Below, in pieces: positions 56,088-64,000 of a DNA stretch of 64,000 nt. The stretch lies in assembly GCA_026873275.1 (NCBI GenBank), contig JANTUC010000007.1, positions 1,426,001-1,490,000 on the forward strand. Direction: 5' to 3'. This DNA is from Pseudopithomyces maydicus (lineage: Eukaryota > Ascomycota > Dothideomycetes > Pleosporales > Didymosphaeriaceae). The translations under genes were made by a program, and so were the position numbers. The notes beneath the pieces were generated by a model that did no database searches, was not told the DNA's origin, and worked only from the letters and a program-made list of their open reading frames with translations. Numbering within the stretch: position 1 is the stretch's first letter; each line of letters opens with the position of its first letter.

Positions 56088-57528
56088 ATGTCGCCGTTCC
56101 GCACCACCGCCCGGCTGACGGTCAGACAGGCATCCCAACACGCCCGCGCCGGCGTCTCTCCATGCCAGCGGAGATGCTTTCTGAGCACCCTCTTTGCCGG
56201 GCCGTCGACGGCAACACGGCGCACGCGAGCTGACGACGAGAGCAGCCGGGCCTACCACCCCTCGCCCGTGCCGCGGCACGAGCAGCCCGCCCACCACCAG
56301 CACCAGCAACCCACCGCCGCCGCTGCCGCCGCCGCCAGCCAGATCGTTGTGGCCGTCGACGGCAGCCAGCGCGAGTTCGACGCCGTCTTCCTGCGCGACA
56401 GCTGCACCTGCACCCGCTGCGTCGACCCGCACAGCAGGCAGAAGCTCTTCCAGACGTCGGACATCCCCCGCACATCAAGGGCACCCCGCGCATCGTCGGC
56501 GATGCAGAGGTCGAGATCGAGTGGCATGGCGACGTCCAGGGCTACGGCGCCGACCACCGCACGCGGCACTCGCTCGACTGGCTGCGACGCGCGCTGAGCA
56601 CCGAGGTCGACCTGCGCGGCGGCGTGCGCCACGACGACCGGGTGCTCTGGGACCGCGACACCATCACCGCCCGCAACAAGTGGATTGAATACAGTGACTG
56701 GATGCAGGCCGACGACGTGCTCTTCGACGCCCTCACCCACCTGAACCAGTACGGCCTGCTGTTCCTGCGCAACGTGCCCGAGTCGGAGGAGTCGGTCGTG
56801 GACATTGCATCCCGCATAGGCATCCTCAAGGACACATTCTACGGCCGCACCTGGGACGTCCGCTCCAAGCCCAAGGCCGAGAACATTGCCTACACGCCGC
56901 AGTTCCTGGGTCTGCACATGGACCTGCTCTACACCTCCAACCCGCCGCACCTCCAGCTGCTGCACTCGCTGCGCGCCCGCACCCCCGGCGGCGAGTCCTT
57001 CTTCAGCGACGCCTTCCACGCCGCCCAGAAGCTGCACGACGCCTCCAGCTCGCACTTCCGCACCCTGTGCACCTTCCCCGTCACCTACCATTACCACCAC
57101 CCCACCCACCACTACCACTACACCCGCCCCACCATAGAAACCTACCCGAGCCCCAAGTACTCCGAGCCCACCAACCTTGCCCTCCACCGCGTGAACTGGT
57201 CGCCCCCTTCCAGGCGCCCTTTGAAGCCCGCATCGGCACCTCGTCTCCTGCCCTGCGGAACTACCTCGCTGCCTCGCACGCTTACGAGAAGCTCCTCAGC
57301 GCCGAAGAGAACCTGTTCGAGTACCGTCTCAACGAGGGCGAGTGCGTCATATTCGACAACAGGAGGGTGTTGCACGCGAGGCGCGCCTTCGACGCCACCA
57401 AGGGCGAGCGCTGGCTCAAGGGGGCCTACGTGGACGACGATGTCTTCTTCTCCAAGCTTCGCGTTTTGGAAGAGCGCTTCACGGGGCAGTGGGTTGCGGA
57501 TGGCGTCGTGCGGCCGGCGGTCAAGTAA
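56088..57528 (+). CDS. Gamma-butyrobetaine hydroxylase-like 2OG dioxygenase, frame broken twice
   Basis: Fe(II)/2-oxoglutarate oxygenase of the carnitine-pathway type (BBOX/TMLH; fungal AIM17-like). No intron is needed. The Arg/Ser-rich N-terminus fits a mitochondrial presequence. An N-terminal zinc-binding domain (DUF971/GBBH-like) has FLRDSCTCTRCVDPHSRQK. The TauD-type catalytic domain has NQYGLLFLRNVPE, the HxD ligands in LGLHMDLLYTSNPP, LHSLRARTPGGESFF, and the distal His in FDNRRVLHARRAF. The frame shifts at two C runs, 56465-56469 and 57203-57207; one more base at each restores a continuous 481-codon frame and the conserved joins (SDIP-PHIKGTPRIVG and NWSPP-FQAPFEARIG). I read both as sequence errors. 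Substrate (gamma-butyrobetaine, trimethyllysine or another) is not settled. Confidence 0.86.
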
Positions 57529-57716
57529 CCATGGAGAAATGTTGGCATTTTGGGCAGGTAAAACTCGACTGCATCGCATTGCATAGCGAACAAACATAGA
57601 TGATGATTGCATTTTCCGTACAAGCGTAGCATATGAATCCATAAGTTCCTTTTTCTTCACTCTTTCCTCTTCTGTCCCCACCACCTCCTAGCACTTCTCT
57701 ACCTCCAAATCCGTAC

Positions 57717-58395
57717 TCACCGTCCAATCCCCCCATCCGTCGTCCCGTCCCCCGAAAGCGAGTACTGAGTCGACAGCGTGTCCCCCTCGCACCTACTCCA
57801 CACGGCTGGCTCCGGCGGCGTGATGGTCGTGTTGAACGCCCCGAACACGGGCGGCTTGAACTTGATCCAGATGCGCAACTATATATATACATACATTAAT
57901 CAGTTTGGTTTTGATTCAATTCGATTGGTTATAGCTTCAGAGATGCTGAAGACGGGCAATAATCTGACCTAAAACTTACGGGATTCGCCGGCTGCGACAG
58001 AAAGTAAACGTACGTGTCGAAGCGCGTCCACGCGCCCAGCGGAGCATCGAGGTACCCCGTGACTCGGTGGCCAGAAGGCGTGAGGCGGACTGTTATTTTG
58101 TTAATGTGACAGCCGTTCAATCCTCCTTTCTCTTTTTTTTCTCCCCGGGGTAAGTGGGCGCCATGCCTTTGTAGCCAGGTGGGATGGTAACGGTGTCGTT
58201 GACGCCGCACCAGACATGGTCGGGGGCAAAGTTGGACAACGTTTGGAAGAGACGGAAGGTGTAGGCTGTTTCTGTGCTGTTGGTGGGAATGGCGGTTTTT
58301 GTGTGGGCGGTGGGGTTGCAGGTGTACAGGGCGGAGGATGGAAAGGGGAGGATGGCGAGGATGGTGAGGGGGAGGGAGAGGGTGGTGGATCTCAT
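57717..58395 (-). CDS. Small secreted protein, about 166 aa
   Basis: Exons are 58167-58395, 57980-58089 and 57717-57878. The signal peptide MRSTTLSLPLTILAILPFPS precedes LYTCNPTAHTKTAIP. A mature part with two N-glycosylation sequons (NST, NDT) and few Cys follows (TYVYFLSQPANP, LRIWIKFKPPVFGAFNTTIT). Intron 1 has no usable GT donor; the only donor that gives a smooth join (IPPGYK-VRLTPSG) is GC. Intron 2 is normal (GTAAGT...TATAG). As written it ends DGGIGR at 57717. One extra base in the six-C run 57729-57734 would give DGGDWTVSTDLEVEKC, ending at 57688 and bringing the Cys count to four. No family recognised; an apoplastic or wall-associated role is only inferred. Confidence 0.6.
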
Positions 58396-58772
58396 GGTGG
58401 CGTGGAATGTGAGGAGACGGTTATGAGAAGATTTGACTTGGATATAAGTGTATTCGGTCTGCTTTTTATACACAGGGAATAGCTATTACAGTGCTCCTAC
58501 AGACAGATCGTTTAGCAGCAATGAAAATGTTACCATGATAAGCAAGTATGGAGAAATTATTTAACCGTGTAGCATTGCTGGGACGAATACGAGATCAGCC
58601 TGCAGATTATATATAAGAAGCATTTCTTTATGGATTTCTGATTGGTCGTTTCGTTCGTCATTCATTCGGTTCTACACTGTCGGGTCGATCACACGTGCAC
58701 TTTCAGAATCGTTCAGATTACTGCATTAGGAAGTCCTACCTACATCCCTAGAAATATACATATATACATAGA
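58396..58772. other. Short intergenic stretch
   Basis: About 380 nt, AT-rich: promoter side of the secreted-protein gene and 3' side of the aminopeptidase gene. Nothing else seen. Confidence 0.45.
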
Positions 58773-59930
58773 TCACGAGATCGTGAGGTTCCCATACTCA
58801 TCACACGCCTCGATTAGTTTCTTCTTTGTGCTCGGCTCCTGTCCACAGTGTCAGTTATATAATCTCAACCAACTATAAACCGATAGATGTCCTTACCGTC
58901 GCAGCATGACCCGCATCATCCGCCCAGTGGAGCTTCGCCTCCGGAAACGCCTTGTACAACTCCCACGCCGTAATGGGCGGACACACGACATCGTAACGTC
59001 CCTGCACAATCGTAGCTACACAGCCCCTCGTCAACCGTTGTAAAAATATCACGTTCAAGAAATGCACTTACTCGGAATCCCCTAATCTTATCCACGTTCT
59101 CCTTCTTCAACAACTGCCCATCCTCCAGCCACCCCCCATTCACAAAATAATGCATCTCCGTCCTGGCATGCGCAAGCAACCACGTCGGATCCTCCAAGTT
59201 CGACATACCGGCCTCATTCGGATACAGCGTGCTTATCGAAATCTCCCACAGGTTCCACGCCCTCGCAGCAGGGTGGCTAATCGCGGGGTCCTCCGACATG
59301 AGACGCTTCTGGAAACTCGCAATGTGGTCTGCACGCTCCTCCTCAGGCAGGAAATTGAGCAGCTCCTCGTACTTATCTGGGAACAGCATTGCGGCGCCGC
59401 CGGGGTAGTTGGTCCACTTGAGCTCGAGGGCGCGCACGGTGAAGATGCCGCGGAGGACGAGCGATCCCACGGATGAAGGGTGCGCCTGCGCGTAGGCGAG
59501 GGCGAGGGTGGAGCCCCAGCTGCCGCCGAAGACGAGATGCCATTTTGGGATGGAGAGGTGCTGGCGGAGGGCTTCGATGTCCGAGACGAGGTGCCAGGTT
59601 GTGTTGTTGGTCATGGAGGCGTTGGGGCGGGATTTGCCGCAGCCGCGTTGGTCCAGGAGGATGATGCGGTAGGTGGAGGGGGAGAAGAAGGCCGTGTTGG
59701 CTTTGGAGCAGTGGCCGCCGGGGCCGCCGTGGAGAAAGATGGCTGGATGCAGATGTTAGATGTGGTGGTTAAAGAGTTGAAAGAATAGCTTTAAGGGGTT
59801 TATTACCAGGCTTTCCATCTTTCTTGCCGTACTGCTGGTAGTAGATCTCGTGGACGTCGTCGACTCTTAGCCAGCCCTCATCCCACGCATCCTCATGTTC
59901 GTGACCTTTGACTATGGGTGCTTGAGCCAT
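58773..59930 (-). CDS. Prolyl aminopeptidase (proline iminopeptidase, S33), frame broken once
   Basis: Alpha/beta hydrolase that releases N-terminal proline. Exons are 59807-59930, 59072-59742, 58897-59015 and 58773-58838. Family sequences run in order: DDVHEIYYQQYG, FLHGGPGGHCS (oxyanion), DQRGCGKSRP, nucleophile Ser in VFGGSWGSTLALAYAQ, ELKWTNYPGGAAMLFPD, VQGRYDVVCPP (Asp) and DDAGHAA (His). The last two exons add the usual tail (EPSTKKKLIEACDEYG). At the end of exon 2 the C run 59079-59082 is one base short: with it, the join reads KIRGIP-T-TIVQGRYD and the gene is 327 codons including stop. As written, the frame breaks just before the catalytic Asp and His. Confidence 0.87.
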
Positions 59931-60847
59931 GTTTCACAGAGGCTTTTGGAGTTGTGTTGAAGAATTCAAAAGAAAGTCCCGATATTTATATACAGATTAT
60001 ATGGTTGTCATACGGAGCGAGGTGCACGTGAAGAGTCAGACGTGGTGTTTTGACTACCCCGCTTCGAGGATGGCGGCCCCACCATATACATACACCTACT
60101 ACTCTGGGCTATTTGGAGTAAACTTTGTACATAAGCAGTATTCTACCGAAGTAACGTGGGGATACTCCGGCTTCATTCCGTACTCGGGTTATCGGGTTAC
60201 ATTTAGGAATATCAACTTCACAAATATGTCAGGCTACGTGTTCAGGGGTATCGGACTTTAAAAATTACATGTGTATATTCCATAGTTATCTCCATGAGTG
60301 TTGGTAAAATAAGCGCTGCCTGGACCATCTGTCTCAAAAGTTTTAGTTTCTCGCTGCATTATTCAAGAGTATACCAGATGTGGACTATAGATGTCCGTTT
60401 CAAGATACGCATCTAGGTTGATAACTCTGTTGCAATCCTCTTTTGAATGACGTGTGCCTCTAGACTAAATCATCATTTAATAACTTACTGTAAATAAGGG
60501 ATTGGACAGAAAAGCTATTAGTATGCCAAACACTGTATGGCTGTGAAAAATGTGCTTATACAAGGGCTATCTAATTGAAATGTTCATCAATATGGAATTT
60601 GGAGTAGTATACAGTGAACAACCACTACAAAATAATACACGCAATGATAGTAAGCGGCAGCGATGTTATGGACATTCTCCACTACCACCTGTAGGAAGCA
60701 TTCGGTTCGAGCTCTATTTTTACTGCTGTCTTATCCGTAGCCCACACACCAGGACACTATTACTCGATGAAACAACCAGGAATATAGCAAGTTCAATTAG
60801 ATACACCTAAAACACCACCCATGCAACCTAGATCTACATAGGACCTA
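59931..60847. other. Intergenic, AT-rich
   Basis: About 900 nt between the aminopeptidase start and the monooxygenase stop. A 110-codon plus-strand frame at 59929-60261 overlaps the aminopeptidase promoter and shows no family features. Nothing else recognised. Confidence 0.45.
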
Positions 60848-62402
60848 CTACAACTGCGCTCGAATTTCTGAACTCTGCCTCCTCCTCGACCCCAGGCTAG
60901 CAGCCTCACTTTCCACTTCAGTCCACCTCTTCTCAACATCTGGTTCACATTCATACGGCAGTAGCCACTTGCCAACTCCGTGCCATCGCCACGGAAACGG
61001 ATCCGAATTATCCTCCAATTCTCTCTCCGCCAGCTCCTGTTCACTCGCCGGCTTACCCCTCCCATTGAAGACCGAGAACTGCTTGAGGAGACGATCCCGA
61101 GCCTCCTGCTCAGGTCCATCATGCACATGATAAAGATGCTGCTGCAAGTTCCCCCGTGCAACAACTCTCTCCGTACGCTCTCGTCGACACCGCTCGTAAA
61201 CCTTGAGTGCCTTCTTCTTCTCCGCGTCGGACTTGCCGGACAGACGACCCAGGCAGAGACCCAGCACGTGGCCATCTTCGAGCGACATGCCGGCACCGGA
61301 CGCTAGGTAAGGAAGTGTGGCGTGTGCAGCGTCACCGAGGATGGTGAATGCGCCGCTCTCGTGGGACCAGGTAGGGTTGAGGTTGGGCCGGATGCAGAGA
61401 CGCCATTTGGAGACTGAGTCGCAGAGAGCGAGAAGCTTGGGGATACGTGGGTCCCAGTCTTTGAAAAGGGCACACATCTCTTCTACATTACCGGGTGCGA
61501 CGTTCTGACCCGGTGGGATGTCGTCGGGAACGAGGAGGACCATGTTGAATTGCTTTCCACCACGGAGGACGTAGTTGACTATAGGCTGTTATTAGTGACT
61601 GTCCCATCTAAGACTGCTGGGATAAGGTAATTATAACGTACCCGCATGCGCATCTGGACCCATCCAATAGTTGACCTGGGGGTTCTCGATGAACGTCCGC
61701 AGCTCAGGATCCTTCATCATATCTTCCGTGTTGAGAAGTAGCCGGTATGCAAGGTCGCCTGTTAAAACTGGTGGATCAGGGTGCCCGAGGAGAATCTCTC
61801 GACACCTGCTGTTTATACCATCGGCACCGACAATCAAATCTGCTTTTCTCTTGTCTCCATTTTCTAGGACTGCGACTGCAATCGTCCGTCCATCTTCCGC
61901 TGTCTCATATTCAATGTTTGCAACCTTGGACTTGACTTCTAGCGTTGCACCAAGCTCCTGGGCTCTGTGAAGGAGTTCCAAGTGTAGATTCGCGCGGTGG
62001 AAATCCCAGAATGGTGTTCCGAGCTCTGCCGCATATTCGTGGAAGTCCATGTGCGATATTTGCCTACCCTTCCAGTGGATGTAATTGCATTGCTTCGGCC
62101 GTGTCGCATGCTTCGAAAGCTGCTCTTCCATGCCCCAAGAGAAAAGTACCCTCGATGAATTTGGCAAAACCTGGATTCCGGCTCCGATCTCGCCGATCTC
62201 TGGTGCGGATTCTAGGATATGGACATTGTGGCCGGTGAGAGCTATTGAGATGGCAGCTCCGAGTCCACCGAGCCCAGCACCTATGATGATAATCTAACAC
62301 CGTTACTGTGAGGTCTTGAGAATGCTGAGTGGGCCTTACGTCGAGCTTGTTGGAGGCATCGCGGCGCTGCTGCTGGATGACCTGAGGCTTCGGACGACCC
62401 AT
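60848..62402 (-). CDS. FAD-dependent aromatic monooxygenase (salicylate hydroxylase-like)
   Basis: Exons are 62340-62402, 61642-62293 and 60848-61578, giving 481 aa; phases agree. The first exon MGRPKPQVIQQQRRDASNKLD joins IIIIGAGLGGLGAAISIALT, the GxGxxG FAD-binding motif. ESAPEIGEIGAGIQVLPNSS is the flavin-ribose region, DLIVGADGINSRCRE the DG motif, and FTILGDAAHATLPYLASGAG the GD motif that contacts the FAD ribitol. This combination defines group A flavoprotein monooxygenases, which hydroxylate phenolic substrates using NAD(P)H and O2. GIQV-PNSSR, LGDAAHA-PY-ASGAG and overall length fit the salicylate hydroxylase/FAD monooxygenase subgroup. The substrate is unknown, and no ring-cleavage gene adjoins. 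It is complete, with a divergent, charged C-terminus (EVESEAASLGSRRRQSSE). Confidence 0.88.
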
Positions 62403-63023
62403 TATGTCACTGCTGATATGCTGACTATCAAAGTAGAGTCCACGTCGTCACCACAAGTGCAATAGCGCAAGCAATCAAGATACACAGAAATAATGTGATT
62501 TAACGCTACGAGAGAAATCGATCATGATACAGCTTGACTCGAGGAAAGTTTGTATAAGACACATCCCCATTGCCGCCATCCTAGCCTAGACCTGCCCACC
62601 TATCGTCCCAAGGAACCTTCTCCGCGTCATGGTCGTACACACACTTGCTTTAGGCTGCTCCCAGCCAATGCTTATCTAGCTAAACCTTTCACATCATCGG
62701 ACCACTGTTTCGGTTCTCGGGAGGGAGGATGGGGGACGGCATGTATCGCTTGGATTGGACAAGCAACAAGAGTGGAGGTATGCCGGGTTTGTGATGGGAA
62801 TATGGGCACATGCAGTGAAGAGTGGGGGAGGAGGTAATTGGAGACAAACGTGAGGGGTAGGAAGGTCCACTGTAATCGATAAGCATGGAGCTACGGAATG
62901 CTTCCGATATTCGGAATGAAACGAGGTGTGAAGGTAATGGATCTCGGAAGTCACTCCATGGTAAAAGCAGTTGACCAATCTGTATGGTGATATGTTTCAT
63001 TGGTAGAACTAGATGGTATACGC
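62403..63023. other. Intergenic, upstream of the monooxygenase
   Basis: About 620 nt between two minus-strand genes. No coding exon recognised. Confidence 0.45.
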
Positions 63024-64000
63024 TTAGAACCCAGGGTTGTACGCCTCGCCCAATGCTTGCTTCTTCAGAATCTCCCCTGCTGGGGCCGGCATCTTTGCAC
63101 CTTCCGGGACCTTATTGCGGGCTTTGAAATCGTCGCACATTTGCTCCATCGTAACCCATTCGACACCTTCGTGTTTGTTTATGTGCTCGATGATTCTATG
63201 CGTGTCAGTGGCGGCTAATCGCAATCAACGCAGGACGCAGACTTACCTTTCGTGCATAAGAATAACATGTGGTCGCCCGGAGACATCCGGATGGATCGTC
63301 ATTGGAAATACAAACTCATCGTACTCCCTGTAGAAGTAGTCGAAGTGATCCATCCAAATTGCCTCCACGTCGCGTGGGTTAACCCATCCGTGGCTGTTGG
63401 CTGCTTTCTTCATGAACATCATGGGTGGCAGGTCGTCTATGTACCAAGAGCCGGGAATTTCCACCAACCCAGTATCTTCACCCCTGACGAGGGGCTTCAT
63501 CCATTCTTCGGCCTTTTTAGAGTAGTCGATTTTCGTCCATGTGTCGCCGGTCCGTAGCCAATAGCACTTGTGGTCCTCTGCACACAGTACAGTCAGTTCT
63601 GATTTATACAAAACAAATGTGGAATCTCGTACCGTGTGACATGCTGTGATCGTACTCGATACCATAGCTAAGTAATAAATCGCAGCCCTCCTTGGACGTT
63701 TCCCACCAAGGTGTCACACTGCCTCGCGGCGGTTTTCCACAAAACTTGGTAAGCTGTTTGTACGTCTTGTCCAGCACATCGCGCTGCTGCTCGAATGTCA
63801 TATCCGTAGGGTTCTCGTGTGAATAGCCGTGAAGTCCGATTTCATGCCCTGCATCGCGCACTGCTGCGCAATCTTCTGGGAAGGTGTCGAGTGTGTGGCC
63901 AGGAATGAACCAGGTGGCCTTTATCTTGTATTTGTCGAAGAGTTTCAGAAGACGCCGTGTGCCTTCTGTACCTGCCCAAAGACCTGTGAACCGTTAAAAA
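63024..64000 (-). CDS. Polysaccharide deacetylase (NodB-type), 5' part outside the window
   Basis: Exons seen are 63633-63983, 63247-63577 and 63024-63195. An intron acceptor (TTCACAG) precedes 63983, so the gene continues past the right edge and the start is missing. NodB-domain features are KIKATWFIPGHTLDTFPE, the metal-binding His pair in GHEIGLHGYSHENP, and RGSVTPWWETS. The block DVLDKTYKQLTKFCGKPPRG and DHSMSHEDHKCYWLRTGD match the PgdA/HP0310-like branch of carbohydrate esterase family 4-related proteins, not secreted Cda-type enzymes. Later motifs are PGSWYIDDLPPMMF, WMDHFDYFYREYDEFVFP (frequently found in this branch) and HPDVSGRPHVILMHERIIEH. It removes acetyl (or amide) groups from GlcNAc-type or small substrates; the true substrate is unknown. 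The catalytic Asp motif would be in the missing 5' exon. Confidence 0.85.

Noticed and set aside
56252..57187. A 311-codon minus-strand frame rich in Val/Gly
   Set aside because: Reverse shadow of the butyrobetaine-hydroxylase-like gene in GC-rich DNA; its low-complexity composition is typical of such shadows.
59929..60261. A 110-codon plus-strand ORF with many Tyr residues
   Set aside because: It starts on the aminopeptidase start codon in antisense orientation, has no homologue that I recognise and lies in promoter DNA.
60706..60716. A GGTTCGAG-like string that could be a tRNA B box
   Set aside because: Neither a matching A box nor an acceptor stem is present at the proper distance.
48344..62402. 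A secondary-metabolite cluster involving the FAD monooxygenase, ABC and MFS genes
   Set aside because: No backbone synthase, no pathway regulator, and the three genes are separated by conserved housekeeping genes.

Overview
The window is chromosomal DNA of a filamentous ascomycete (Pezizomycotina). The gene families resemble those of Dothideomycetes, but that class call is an inference. It is eukaryotic because most genes are split by short introns (about 45-70 nt, GT...AG, usually a CTNAC-like branch point close to the acceptor), start in ACC-ATG-like contexts and are widely spaced, with no operons or ribosome binding sites. No virus, CRISPR array, convincing tRNA/rRNA or intact transposon was seen.

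Layout. 1.7-24.8 kb is a conserved core block: RNA exonuclease REX1 (-), HOPS/CORVET subunit VPS33 (-), ESCRT-associated VTA1 (-) divergent from an ER protein disulfide isomerase (+), an ACS-type MFS transporter (+), a seven-helix membrane protein (+), an unrecognised 345-aa protein (+), GARP subunit VPS53 (-), a cytosolic-type GH18 chitinase (-) divergent from the CPSF30/YTH1 zinc-finger protein (+). 24.8-35.3 kb is gene-poor, holding only a DUF6594-like membrane protein and an orphan 257-aa protein, plus simple repeats. 35.3-44.7 kb is accessory: an NmrA-like protein, two small membrane proteins, a Cys-rich single-pass membrane protein, an ankyrin protein, a decayed TAP-like hydrolase and a two-helix membrane protein. 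45.5-50.7 kb has an ADP1-like ABCG transporter and a secreted lactonase-type propeller. 52.1-64 kb returns to conserved genes: OFD1/TPA1 prolyl hydroxylase, TPC1-like mitochondrial carrier divergent from a gamma-butyrobetaine-hydroxylase-like dioxygenase, a small secreted protein, prolyl aminopeptidase, an FAD monooxygenase and a polysaccharide deacetylase cut by the right edge.

How the genes relate. Three genes serve endosome/vacuole/Golgi trafficking (VPS33, VTA1, VPS53) and two act on chitin-type polymers (GH18, deacetylase), but they are not arranged as a biosynthetic cluster. No backbone enzyme (PKS, NRPS, terpene synthase) is present.

The strongest unusual signal concerns sequence quality. 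Four conserved genes (VPS33, VPS53, the butyrobetaine-hydroxylase-like gene and prolyl aminopeptidase) are frameshifted, six times in all. Each break sits at a run of 4-5 C or G that is one base short, and in each gene the exon lengths become a multiple of three once the missing bases are counted. This looks like systematic homopolymer undercalling rather than six independent pseudogenisations. I found no convincing new multi-gene system. The best biological leads are two candidate GC-AG introns, a decayed hydrolase gene, an 18-bp inverted repeat and several orphan membrane or secreted proteins.
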